Below, one piece after another: positions 31,601 to 39,458 of a DNA stretch of 64,000 nt (positions are counted from its first letter, which is position 1; each line of letters begins with the position of its first letter). Source of the DNA: DATFMP01 sp035266845 (GTDB lineage: Bacteria; SAR324; JACQKK01); contig DATFMP010000001.1 in assembly GCA_035266845.1 (NCBI GenBank), positions 1-64,000 of the forward strand, in the 5' to 3' direction. The notes below the pieces were generated by a model. That model saw only the letters and a list, made by a program, of their open reading frames with translations. It was not told where the DNA came from and did not search any database. Both the position numbers and the translations under genes were made by a program.

Positions 31601-32884
31601 GTGCCCGAGGTGCAGCTGACGTTGCCTCGCAAGGGCGCGCGCCTGTTCCGCACGGTGCGCATGCCCCTGCGCGATGCACAGGGCGCCGTGGAGGGCATCG
31701 TGGGCATCGCGGAGGACATTACGGAGCGTCATCGCACCGAGCAGGCCATCCAGCAGGCGCAGAAGCTGGAGAGTCTGGGCGTGCTGGCGGGCGGCATCGC
31801 GCACGACTTCAACAACCTGCTGGTGTCCATCCTGGGCAATGCCAGCCTGGCCCTGCTGGACCTGCCGGGCGACGCGCCCGCTCACGAGCCGATCTGCCAG
31901 ATCGAGACGGCGGGCCAGCGAGCGGCGGACCTGTGTCGGCAGATGCTGGCCTACTCCGGCAAGGGCAGCTTCGAGATCGCCTCGGTGAGTCTGAACGCTC
32001 TGATCCGGGAGATGACGCAACTGCTGCACGTCTCGTTGGCCCGCACGATCACCCTGCGCTACGAGTTCGATCCCGAGCTGCCGGCTGTGGAGGTGGACCC
32101 CACACAGATCCGGCAAGTGGTGATGAACCTGGTCATGAACGCCGCGGAGGCCATCGGCGCGCGGCCCGGCAGCATCGCCGTCTCCACGGCCGTGGTGCAC
32201 GCGGATCGCGAGATGCTGCGCGAATACATCCAGGGCGACCGCCTGCCCGAGGGCGACTACGTGCGCCTGGAGGTGACCGATACGGGCGACGGCATCGCGC
32301 CGGAGATGCTGAGCCGCATCTTCGACCCGTTCTTCACCACCAAGTTCACCGGGCGCGGGCTGGGCTTGGCGGCGGTGCTGGGGATCGTGCGCGGTCACCA
32401 CGGCGCCATGCAGGTGACCAGCGCGCCCGGCCAGGGCTCTACCTTCCATCTGCTGCTGCCGGCCCAGGGCGGGCCCGCCGCGGCCGCGCCCCAGCCTGCC
32501 GCGAGCAAGCCGTGGCGCGGGCAGGGCACCGTGCTGGTGGTGGATGACGAGGACGAGGTGCGCTCCGTGCTGGAGCGCATGCTGGCGTCGCTCGGCTTCG
32601 TGGTGCTCACGGCCACGGACGGCACGGAGGCGGTGGCACGCCTGCAGGAGGGCGCGGCGGAAATCCGCCTCGTGATGCTGGACCTCACCATGCCGGGCCT
32701 GAGCGGCGATCAGACCCTGCGCCGCCTGCGCGAGCTGCGCACCGGGCTGCCGGCGCTCGTGATCAGCGGCTACGCCGAGGGCGACGTGCGCGAGCGCTTC
32801 GGTGATACGCCCGTGGAGGCCGTGCTGCGCAAGCCCTTCACGCTTCAGGCGCTCTCCGAGACGCTCCAGCGCCTGCTCGGCTGA
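28667..32884 (+). CDS. hybrid sensor histidine kinase with eight PAS domains
   Basis: A 1405-residue soluble protein. Eight PAS units run in tandem to about residue 1020. The last five look like recent copies of one another: each begins RLLxxVxDTIPxxxYVKD and closes with VGVSEDITER. The kinase core follows: HisKA with GGIAHDFNNLL (His1046), HATPase with NLVMNAAEAIG, DTGDGIAPE and FFTTKFTGRGLGLA. The C-terminus is a receiver with VVDDED, phospho-acceptor Asp1339 in LDLTMPG and a KPF motif. No membrane segment is seen, so it senses intracellular cues. The gene is divergent from tetR across the palindrome and ends 9 bp from a converging acyl-CoA dehydrogenase. Which ligands the PAS domains hold cannot be told. 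Confidence 0.92.
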   Translation: MEYPVPGPISPTLPYAALLAGSLQGVLIAGEGRVVLANEPAAALFGAAGPAALQGRPLTRLLGTEGVQRLEAARQGSSRGKPARCTLRVQSPLGRALSLEVAALPVPWEGGEAVQLTFLDRTELEAARTALAERDAAFRDIIEGSLQGIYVHADHRFLFVNQAFADIFGYADPDELLAMGDVLQVYAPSERERLTGYYHERIGGGAPPVRYEFQGLRKDGRPIWLENLVRRVTWQGQEANLVTVVDISETKRVVEELRASEEKYRDVVEGSMQGILVQRQSRALFANQAFAETFGYETPEQILALDSLLELVAEDDRDMMVRNARARMHGEPAPDHYVGHGRRRDGSDAWLDTTVRVVNWEGTKALQVAVIDVTERVRAERELEAQRRLLRAVLDTIPHSVYVKDRDLRYQMANRAFGTYFGLSPDEVVGRCLDEIGTDDPEAMARVRAMDAAIFETGQPQELYDVAVRLTDGRVARRHLIKYPLCDERGAVVSVVGITEDISERVAAEERVRANERLMRMVFDRLPFRVFVKDLEGRYQLVNTAFADFHRLTPEEIVGRTAEELPMGSPNDLAIFRETDRQVLESGQPLDVQEQSLTPVNGTPRVNHMQKLPLRDDSGVIVGVVGLSEDITERIESQEALRASQRLLHTVVDTIPHAIFVKGVDGRFQMVNRAYAEFYSLTPDHFVGMHHNDLPQRVEPSEEIYDETDRELLATGNLVEIPEVVLIRPGRPSCIRSVIKMPLRDGAGRIVGIVGVSEDITERRRADEALRSSQRLLRAVIDTIPLGIYVKDQECRYQVANEATGRHYGRPVEDVLGHTLRELEPVWTPALAQMDAADREVLRTGRPFDLPDLPAPDEQGRERIWHIFKIPMLDEQGRTTGVVGVSEDITERKRVEEELRSNRMLLQTVFNLLPLWVFVKDSQRRFLMVNRQMAEDYAVHPEVGRGELIDLGATITEEEKSVIYQLDQRVLDTGELVEVPEVQLTLPRKGARLFRTVRMPLRDAQGAVEGIVGIAEDITERHRTEQAIQQAQKLESLGVLAGGIAHDFNNLLVSILGNASLALLDLPGDAPAHEPICQIETAGQRAADLCRQMLAYSGKGSFEIASVSLNALIREMTQLLHVSLARTITLRYEFDPELPAVEVDPTQIRQVVMNLVMNAAEAIGARPGSIAVSTAVVHADREMLREYIQGDRLPEGDYVRLEVTDTGDGIAPEMLSRIFDPFFTTKFTGRGLGLAAVLGIVRGHHGAMQVTSAPGQGSTFHLLLPAQGGPAAAAPQPAASKPWRGQGTVLVVDDEDEVRSVLERMLASLGFVVLTATDGTEAVARLQEGAAEIRLVMLDLTMPGLSGDQTLRRLRELRTGLPALVISGYAEGDVRERFGDTPVEAVLRKPFTLQALSETLQRLLG

Positions 32885-32893
32885 GGGGGCTGC

Positions 32894-34072
32894 CTACCGT
32901 CCGTCCGGCGCGAACCCGTTGGCGGCCAGGATGCGCTCCTGGTAGTGGGCGAGGCTGCCGAAGGACAGGGCGAGGGTCTTGGCGCGCTTGGCGAAGAGCT
33001 GCAGGTCGTGCTCCTCGGTGACGGCGATGGCACCGTGCACCTGCGTGCCGTGGCGGATCACGAGGTCGTAGCTCTCGATGGCCGTCGCGCGTGTCATGGC
33101 CAGGGCCAGCGCGGGATCGGCGCCGCTCTGCTCCGGGGGCACGTCCAGCACCCAGGCGGCCCAGGTGGCCGCGGCGCGCAGGTTCTCCACGGCAAAGAGC
33201 ATGTCCGCACACTTGTGCTTCACGGCTTGGTAGGTGCCGATGGGATGGCCGAAGGCCGTGCGCAGGCCCGCGTATTCCACGGTCATCTCCATCACGCGCT
33301 GCGCGCCCCCCAGCGCATCGAAGGCCAGCGCCAGGTCCAGCAGCGCCTCCACGGGGGCCAGCGCGGGACTCTGGACGTCGGGCGAATTGCCCGCGGCGGC
33401 ATCCAGGTGCCGGTCACGGGGCACGCGCGCGCCGGTCAGGCGCAGGGAGGCCTGCTGCCAGCCGCTCTCCAGCGTGGCCAGCGGCGTGATCTCCACGCCG
33501 GGCGCGTCCGCATCCAGCAGGAAGAGCTGCAGGCCCTCCGCGATGCGCTTGGGCAGTCCCAGCACGGCGGCCACCACCACCTGGTCCGCCTCGGCCAGAC
33601 CCAGCACGGCCAGCTTCTCGCCGAAGAGCAGGTAGCCGTCGTCCTGCTCGTCCGCATAGAAGCGGCCCCCCAGACGGTCGAAGCGCCCGCCCTCGCCGCT
33701 GCGAGCCAGGGCCAGCCGCCGCTCGCCGCGTGCCACGGAGGGCAGCACCTCGCGCTGCAGGGCCTCGGGCGCGGCCAGCGTGAGGGCACGGGCGGCCGCC
33801 AGCGTGCCCAGATAGCCGCCGGGCAGCAGGCCACGGCCCATTTCCTCCACGATGCGGCTGAGATCCGTGTGCCCCAGCCCCTGGCCGCCGAAGCGCTCCG
33901 GAATCAGCGCGCCCAGCCAGCCCAGCTCGGCCATGCGCTTCCACACGGCGGGCTCCAGGCCCGCGCGGTCGCTCCAAGCCTTGCGCACGCGCTCCAGGGG
34001 GCACTCGCGCTCAAAAAACTCGCGCGCCTGCTGCCCGATGAGCTGCTGCTCTTCGCTGTAGGTGAGGTCCAT
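32894..34072 (-). CDS. acyl-CoA dehydrogenase family protein (second of a pair)
   Basis: A 392-residue flavoprotein-like acyl-CoA dehydrogenase. The N-terminal helical domain begins LTYSEEQQLIGQQAREFFE, the middle domain is beta-rich, and the C-terminal domain has GLRTAFGHPIGTYQAVKHKCADM and a QVHGAIAVTEEHDLQLF segment. Where catalytic ACADs have a Glu in YEGTxxI, no clear equivalent is visible, a pattern known in the non-catalytic partner of alpha2-beta2 dehydrogenases (as in steroid catabolism). It starts at 34072, GGAG 4 nt upstream, and sits 11 nt after its partner. The two are probably a heteromeric enzyme; the substrate is unknown. Heteromer and substrate are inference. Confidence 0.85.
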   Translation of the reverse strand: MDLTYSEEQQLIGQQAREFFERECPLERVRKAWSDRAGLEPAVWKRMAELGWLGALIPERFGGQGLGHTDLSRIVEEMGRGLLPGGYLGTLAAARALTLAAPEALQREVLPSVARGERRLALARSGEGGRFDRLGGRFYADEQDDGYLLFGEKLAVLGLAEADQVVVAAVLGLPKRIAEGLQLFLLDADAPGVEITPLATLESGWQQASLRLTGARVPRDRHLDAAAGNSPDVQSPALAPVEALLDLALAFDALGGAQRVMEMTVEYAGLRTAFGHPIGTYQAVKHKCADMLFAVENLRAAATWAAWVLDVPPEQSGADPALALAMTRATAIESYDLVIRHGTQVHGAIAVTEEHDLQLFAKRAKTLALSFGSLAHYQERILAANGFAPDGR

Positions 34073-34083
34073 GGGGCTCCGGC

Positions 34084-35310
34084 TCAGCGGGCGGGCGGCT
34101 GGGGCGCCGCGGCGATGGCACGGCCGGCGTCCTTGGGCAGCCCCAGGATGCGCTCGGCCAGGATGTTGCGCAGGATCTCGCTGCTGCCCGCCTCCAGCGT
34201 GTTGCCGAAGCTGCGCAGCCAGTTGCGCGGGAAGAAGCCGTCTTCCGGAACGGCCTCGTCGCCGCCCAGCAGCGCCCCCACGGGGCCCAGCACCTCCAGG
34301 GTCAGCGCTGCCAGTTCCTGGTTGGTCTCGCTCCAGAGCAGCTTGACCAGCGAGCTTTCCGGCCCGGGCGGCCCGCCGCTGGCGGCGCCGTTCAGCACGC
34401 GCAGGCCCTGCAGCTCCATCAGGCGCACGCGCGTGAGCATGCGGGCCAGCCGGGCGCGGTACTCGCCCTGCCCGGGCAGCGCGGCCTCGCCGCCCAGCAC
34501 GTCGCGGATGGCGGTCACGCAGCGCTGAATCCAGGGGCGGAACAGCACGTGGATGTTCGAGGTGCCGCGCTCCAGCATCAGGGTGGCCATGGCCACCTGC
34601 CAGCCCTGGTGCACGGCACCCACCACGTGGTCGCCCGGCACGTGCACGTTGTCCAGGAACACTTCGTTGAAGTCGTGCTCGCCATTGCTGAAGCGGATCG
34701 GGCGCACCGTGACGCCGGGGTCCTTCATGTTCACGATGAACATGCTCAGACCCTTGTGCTTCTCCCCGCGGGGGTCGCTGCGGGCCAGGCACAGCCCGTA
34801 ATCCGCGTGGTGGGCGAAGCTGGTCCAGATCTTCTGGCCGCTCAGGCGCCAGCCGTCGCCGTCCGGCTCGGCGCGCGTCTTGAGCGAAGCCAGGTCGCTG
34901 CCGCTGCCGGGCTCGGAGAAGAGCTGGCACCACACGTGCTCGCCGCGCACGGCCGGGGGCAGGTAGGTGCGCTTCTGCGCCTCGCTGCCCGCGTGCAGCA
35001 CGGTGGGCAGGCAGATGCCGAAGCCCACCACGTTGATGGTGGGCGCCACGCCCAGCGTGTCGATCTCTTCGGAGACGATGTAGTGCTCCACAGGGCCCAG
35101 GCCGGCGCCACCGTAGGCCTCGGGCCACATCACGCAGGCCAGCTTGGCGTCCGCGCGCATGCGCTGCCAGGTGCTGTAGCGATCCCGCACCTTCTCCGGC
35201 GGCTCGGGCCGCCTGCGGGGCGGCTTCGGGGCGCGGGGCAGGTTCTCGCGCACCCAGGCGCGCACCTGCTCGCGGTAGGCCTGCTGCTCGGGGCTGAGAT
35301 TGAAGTCCAT
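34084..35310 (-). CDS. acyl-CoA dehydrogenase family protein (first of a pair)
   Basis: A 408-residue acyl-CoA dehydrogenase that introduces an alpha-beta double bond into an acyl-CoA with FAD. Typical motifs are CQLFSEPGSGSDLASLKT (substrate/FAD loop), GQKIWTSFAHHADYGLCLAR, and a C-terminal NTLEAGSSEILRNILAERILGLP, in which the Glu of LEAGSSEI aligns with the catalytic base. An internal Arg/Pro-rich insertion near residues 27-40 is unusual. The ATG at 35310 has GGAG 8 nt upstream. The partner gene follows after 11 nt. Electrons would leave via ETF; only an orphan EtfB-like protein is seen in this window. Confidence 0.88.
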   Translation of the reverse strand: MDFNLSPEQQAYREQVRAWVRENLPRAPKPPRRRPEPPEKVRDRYSTWQRMRADAKLACVMWPEAYGGAGLGPVEHYIVSEEIDTLGVAPTINVVGFGICLPTVLHAGSEAQKRTYLPPAVRGEHVWCQLFSEPGSGSDLASLKTRAEPDGDGWRLSGQKIWTSFAHHADYGLCLARSDPRGEKHKGLSMFIVNMKDPGVTVRPIRFSNGEHDFNEVFLDNVHVPGDHVVGAVHQGWQVAMATLMLERGTSNIHVLFRPWIQRCVTAIRDVLGGEAALPGQGEYRARLARMLTRVRLMELQGLRVLNGAASGGPPGPESSLVKLLWSETNQELAALTLEVLGPVGALLGGDEAVPEDGFFPRNWLRSFGNTLEAGSSEILRNILAERILGLPKDAGRAIAAAPQPPAR

Positions 35311-35572
35311 GGCTACGCTCCGGGGCTGCGGGTGCCGGCCGCGGGCGCTCCCCTGCAGCGGCTGGGTGCCGCCAGGGCGCGCGCCGGGCCTCGACCCGCG
35401 CCATGATAGCCGCAGCCCCGCCGCGATGTAAATGCGGGCTGAGGCCGCGTGGGGCGCGGCGTCCCGGCGCGGTGAAAGAAATGCGCCGCCAGCGGTGTAA
35501 CACACCTTGGTCCTTGCGACCCGGCGGCAATTGCCGTCAACTTACGAATCCGATCGATCATCTGGAGAACCC

Positions 35573-36184
35573 ATGCACTGGATCCGTCTCTGGCCCCTCA
35601 CCGTGGCCGTGCTGCTGCTGATCCCCGGGCGTGGTCCGGCCCTCCACGCTGCGGAGCAGAACGCCGCCCATCCGCCGCACAACATGGCCGGCATGCATGG
35701 GTCAGCGCCTGCGCCCAGCCAAATGGCCATGCCCACGGAAGGCGGTCAGAGCGCATTCGCCGCCATCCAGGAGATCGTGGCGTTGCTGGAGGCAGACCCG
35801 GCCACCGACTGGAGTCGGGTGGACATCGAGGCCCTGCACCAGCACCTGATCGACATGAGCGAGCTGACCCTGCATGCGCAGGTGAGCACGCGGGAGATTC
35901 CCGGCGGCTTCGCGGCGGACGTGACGGGCCAGGGGCGGGCCCTGGACGCCATTCGCCGCATGGTGCCGACGCACGTGCAGTTCGTGGACGGCTACCGCGG
36001 CTGGTCGGTGCAGGCGGAGCCCATCGAGCACGGCTACCGGCTGGCCGCCACGGCGGCGAACGCTGCCGAAGCGGTGCACCTGCGCGGGCTGGGCTTCATC
36101 GGCGTGATGGCGTCGCAGGCGCACCACCAGGCCCATCACTGGATGATCGCCACCGGCCGGCCGATGGGCGACACGCACCCGTAG
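35573..36184 (+). CDS. secreted His/Met-rich hypothetical protein
   Basis: A 203-residue protein with a clear signal peptide (IRLWPLTVAVLLLIPGRGPALHAAE). The mature N-terminus is rich in His and Met (HPPHNMAGMHG, SQMAMP) and the C-terminus has HHQAHH, which suggests metal binding, perhaps copper. The middle has two similar-looking segments (TLHAQVSTREIPGGFAADVTG and VQAEPIEHGYRLAATAAN). The ATG at 35573 has GGAG 6 nt upstream. The DedA gene follows after 43 nt. I do not recognise a family. Confidence 0.6.
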   Translation: MHWIRLWPLTVAVLLLIPGRGPALHAAEQNAAHPPHNMAGMHGSAPAPSQMAMPTEGGQSAFAAIQEIVALLEADPATDWSRVDIEALHQHLIDMSELTLHAQVSTREIPGGFAADVTGQGRALDAIRRMVPTHVQFVDGYRGWSVQAEPIEHGYRLAATAANAAEAVHLRGLGFIGVMASQAHHQAHHWMIATGRPMGDTHP

Positions 36185-36227
36185 CGAGGGCCGGAACGAT
36201 GCACACCGAACCCAGCGGGAGGCCATT

Positions 36228-37211
36228 GTGACCGCGACCCGTTCCCGCTGGGTGCGCAGGGGCACGGTGATGTTGTGCGGGGTCGCACTGCTCTCCAGTG
36301 CCGCCTTCGCCACCCGTTCCTACCGCACCCTGCTGTTGCTGCGCGCCGCCTATCGGGTGGAGGCGCCGGACCTGAGCCAAGTGCGTCCCTGGATGACGCT
36401 GGGCTACGTCGCCCGGTTGTATGGCGCCTCCGAGGCGGCCCTGCTCGATCGCCTGGGTATGCCCGCGGAAACGCCTTCGGGCACGACGCTCAAGACCCTT
36501 GCACAGCAGCAGGGACTGACCCCGTTCCAGTACCTCCAGCGCGTCCAGCAGGCGGTTGCCGCCGTGCAACCCGATGCGGCGATCCGTGGCGGTGCCGAGC
36601 GAGCGGGCTGGTGGGGCGCCTTTGGAGACGCCCTGTTGGCCGCGCTGCTGGTCTACGGTTACCCCGCGCTGGGGCTGACCCTGCTGTTGGGCTCCATCGG
36701 CGTGCCTCTGCCGGACGGGCTACTGACGGTCGTTGCGGGTTCGCTGATCGCGCAGCAGCGGATGGGTTGGTCCGCGGCGGGTGCCGTTGCAGTGGCGGCC
36801 ACCGTGGGGGGCGATCTGGTGGGCTATTACCTGGGGCGGGTGCTGAGCCGGGAGTTCCTGGAGCGCCGCGGCGGGTGGCTGGGTTACACGCCCGCGCGCC
36901 GGCAGCGCGTGGAGGGGCTGTTCCGGCGCTGGGGCCTGGTGAGCGTGCTGCTCTCGCGGACCCTGGTCTCCACCGTGAGCCCGGTGGTGAACCTCGCGGC
37001 CGGGGCCAGCGGGTATCGCCTCTACGCGTTCGCGTCGGCCGTCGTCGTGGGCCGCGTCCTGTGGACGGGCGCCTACCTGGGACTGGGCTTCGGGGTGGGT
37101 GGCGCGCTGGAGGCGGCCGCCGGCTTCCTGCAGAACCTGACGGGGCTGCTGGTGTCGCTGGCGGTGCTGCTGTGGGCCGGGCGGCTCGTGCTAGGGCGCA
37201 GCACGGCCTGA
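36228..37211 (+). CDS. DedA-family membrane protein with extra N-terminal helical region
   Basis: A 327-residue protein. Residues from about 125 on are a DedA/SNARE-associated domain: several hydrophobic helices with GSIGVPLPDGLLTVVAGSL, GGDLVGYYLGR and SRTLVSTVSPVVNLAAGASG, which hold the family's conserved Arg, Pro and Gly. DedA proteins are implicated in lipid scrambling and envelope homeostasis. The N-terminal part has one membrane helix and then two short helical repeats (YVARLYGASEAALLDRLGM and TLAQQQGLTPFQYLQRVQ) that normal DedA proteins do not have. The GTG at 36228 has GGGAGG 4-5 nt upstream. It ends 19 bp from the converging outer-membrane gene. Confidence 0.82.
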   Translation: MTATRSRWVRRGTVMLCGVALLSSAAFATRSYRTLLLLRAAYRVEAPDLSQVRPWMTLGYVARLYGASEAALLDRLGMPAETPSGTTLKTLAQQQGLTPFQYLQRVQQAVAAVQPDAAIRGGAERAGWWGAFGDALLAALLVYGYPALGLTLLLGSIGVPLPDGLLTVVAGSLIAQQRMGWSAAGAVAVAATVGGDLVGYYLGRVLSREFLERRGGWLGYTPARRQRVEGLFRRWGLVSVLLSRTLVSTVSPVVNLAAGASGYRLYAFASAVVVGRVLWTGAYLGLGFGVGGALEAAAGFLQNLTGLLVSLAVLLWAGRLVLGRSTA

Positions 37212-37230
37212 CGGTCGGCCGGCGTGGACA

Positions 37231-38625
37231 CTAGAAGTACCATTGCGCGCGCAACTCGGCCCGGCGGGCGTAGGGCTTCTCGGCGAACTCGGTGTAGGGA
37301 TCGCCCTGGAACCAGAGCAGGCGGGCGCGCACGTCCACGTTGGTGATGCCGGTGTAGCTCAGCTCGGCGGTGACCATGCGGCTGTGGTCATCCAGGTTTG
37401 CGATGGCGATCACGCCGGGCGTCACGTAGAGCCAGCCGAACGGCTCCTTCTGGCTCAGGCGCAGGTAGCCGTAACGGCGGCCGGGATTGGGCCGGCCATA
37501 GGCGCCCTGCAGCAGCGCGGCGGCCTGATCCAGCGGCAGGTGGCTGCCGCCGCTCTCGAACGCGTTCCAGGCGTCGTCCACGAAGCGATAGTACGTCGCC
37601 AGCTCATCCTTTGTGTAGCCCGCGCCGTTGAAGTAGACCTCGGCGATCGTGGTGAGGTCGAAGCTGGTGAGGTAGCGCACGCCCAGCAGCCAAGCGGTGG
37701 CGCTGCCGGTCTCCGTGACCACACCGCCGCCGGACTGCAGCACAGGCCTCTGCACCTCGGAGAGCCGCGCCCACTCCCCGTGCACTTCCACGTTGCTGCC
37801 CAGGTTGCGGGAGAAGTCCAGGCCGAAGCGTGAGGTGCGCGTGCCGCCGCCCAGGGCGACCAGGTCCACGTCCGTATCCCAGGCCAGCAGGGTGAGCTTG
37901 CCTGCCACATTGACCGATTTCTCCGCGCCGAAGTCCGTGTTCAGGCGCTCGCTCACGGGCAGCAGCACCAGCGTGAAGGCGGCGTTGCGCAGGTCGCCCG
38001 CGAAGCTGCGGATGACCTCCGCGCGAGCCATCACGAAGCCTTCCTGCGAAAGGTCGGGGTCGTTGGGGTCCTTGGGGCGGTCCACGAAGGCCACCGGATT
38101 CCACGCGTAGCCCTTGCCCCACTTGGTCACGCGCTTGCCCAGCTCCACCGTGGAGGTGGCGCTGGGCTTGGCGGCCAGGTAGGCCTCCTGCGTCACGAGG
38201 TCGCTTTCGCTGCCCAACTCGTCGCGTGTGCCCGCGCCCTGAACGCGGAAGTTGAAGGAGAGCCAGGAGCCGGCGTAGCCGCCTTCGAGCTGCAGCTTGG
38301 CGCCGTAGTTGTGCAGCACGGCGGGCTGCTCGGTCTCGGGGATCGTGAGGTGATACAGCGCGCCGTCCGGATTCATCGTCAGGCGCCACGCGTCCAGCTC
38401 GGCGAAGCCGCCCAGCCGGAACGGCGACTTCTCGAACTCGGAGACGTCGAACGACGTGTCGGGGGACTGCGCCTGGATTGGTGCCGCGGCCAGCAGCAGC
38501 GCCGCCAGCCCCAAACCCAGTGCCCGCAGCGCGCGACCCTCCGGGACGCGGATCAGCCAGCCAGCGGGTCTCGGGAATGCCCCGGTGGTGCGCGGCGTGG
38601 CCATGGGCGCATTACCGGAGCTCAT
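37231..38625 (-). CDS. outer-membrane barrel protein, DUF1302-like (ABC-associated)
   Basis: A 464-residue exported protein with a signal peptide (GLGLAALLLAAAPIQAQ) and a terminal aromatic residue (RAQWYF). The body alternates amphipathic strands, with the motif GKRVTKWGKGYAWNPVAFVD close to the GRQxVVWGKSD hallmark of DUF1302. It therefore parallels the barrel protein at 22-23.6 kb. The start is at 38625, overlapping the LolA-like gene by 14 nt; an ATG at 38604 would also fit. It is the last gene of the LolD-LolC-LolA-like cluster and may act as the outer-membrane receiver. Confidence 0.75.
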   Translation of the reverse strand: MSSGNAPMATPRTTGAFPRPAGWLIRVPEGRALRALGLGLAALLLAAAPIQAQSPDTSFDVSEFEKSPFRLGGFAELDAWRLTMNPDGALYHLTIPETEQPAVLHNYGAKLQLEGGYAGSWLSFNFRVQGAGTRDELGSESDLVTQEAYLAAKPSATSTVELGKRVTKWGKGYAWNPVAFVDRPKDPNDPDLSQEGFVMARAEVIRSFAGDLRNAAFTLVLLPVSERLNTDFGAEKSVNVAGKLTLLAWDTDVDLVALGGGTRTSRFGLDFSRNLGSNVEVHGEWARLSEVQRPVLQSGGGVVTETGSATAWLLGVRYLTSFDLTTIAEVYFNGAGYTKDELATYYRFVDDAWNAFESGGSHLPLDQAAALLQGAYGRPNPGRRYGYLRLSQKEPFGWLYVTPGVIAIANLDDHSRMVTAELSYTGITNVDVRARLLWFQGDPYTEFAEKPYARRAELRAQWYF

Positions 38626-39403
38626 CCGCCCGGGCCATGTAACTCAGCGTGAAGACCTCGTCGGTGAGCTTGCGAGGCTTTACCTTGGCCCAGATCAGCA
38701 AGGACTTGTAGCCTTTGTAGAGCGGGCTGTCCGTTTCCACCACGGAGGGACGCAGCACGCCGTCGCCCAGGTCCTTCACATCCTTATAGTACAGGGTCTT
38801 GATGAGCAGGCCGCTGGCCGCGTAGGCCTCGATGCGGGTGGGCACCTTCAGCTTGGGGTCCACCCACATCTTCAGGCGGTCGTAGGCCACGGCGCCTGTC
38901 TTGGCCTTCAGCGACAGCACGTAGGCCTTGCCGTCCTGCTGCACCGCCTCCGCGTTGTATTCCACGGAGAAGTCCAGCCGCAGGATGTCCGCGTTGTTGA
39001 ACACACCGCCCACCACCGATTGCAGGCTGGTGATGCGGATGGGCTTGGCGACGGCTGGGATGTAGAGCCACATGTTGTCGCCCAGCCGCAGGGTGCTGCG
39101 CCCCTTCTCGCTGGCCGGGGCCAGGAACAGCGCCAGCACCTTGTCCTGGCCCTTCTTCACCGAGTACAGCACGAACTCCTTGCGCGATCCGTCCGGCTCG
39201 ATGTTGACGAGCTTGCGGTACATCTCGAAGGATTCCGGCTGCAGGTTGCGGTCCACCTCGCGCAGCAGGGTCTGGCCATCCGGCAGCGCGCCGAAGCTGC
39301 GCCCGGGCAGCAGTGCCAGCGCCAGCAGGGCCAGCAGCAGATTCAGCCCCAGCAGCGCTGCGCGCGGAGGTGCCAAGCGAAAAGCGGTCGTCTGGTGAGA
39401 CAT
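38612..39403 (-). CDS. LolA-like periplasmic carrier (ABC-associated)
   Basis: A 263-residue secreted protein. The signal peptide (NLLLALLALALLPGRSFGA) precedes a LolA-like fold: GDNMWLYIPAVAKPIRI, then FNNADILRLDFSVEY, KMWVDPKLKVPTRIEAY and a final strand. It resembles the carrier at 24.4 kb, though diverged. It lies 55 nt downstream of the permease and overlaps the outer-membrane gene. In the model it receives lipoprotein or lipid from the inner-membrane transporter and hands it on; that is inference from LolA. Confidence 0.8.
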   Translation of the reverse strand: MSHQTTAFRLAPPRAALLGLNLLLALLALALLPGRSFGALPDGQTLLREVDRNLQPESFEMYRKLVNIEPDGSRKEFVLYSVKKGQDKVLALFLAPASEKGRSTLRLGDNMWLYIPAVAKPIRITSLQSVVGGVFNNADILRLDFSVEYNAEAVQQDGKAYVLSLKAKTGAVAYDRLKMWVDPKLKVPTRIEAYAASGLLIKTLYYKDVKDLGDGVLRPSVVETDSPLYKGYKSLLIWAKVKPRKLTDEVFTLSYMARADELR

Positions 39404-39458
39404 GGCGTGCCTTGCCTCTGGATCGGGGAAGGCCGGGCCCACTGGGGTGAGCGCCGGC

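Noticed and set aside
30242..32449. A 735-codon minus-strand frame
   Set aside because: Antisense to the PAS kinase; its apparent repeats mirror the PAS repeats on the coding strand.
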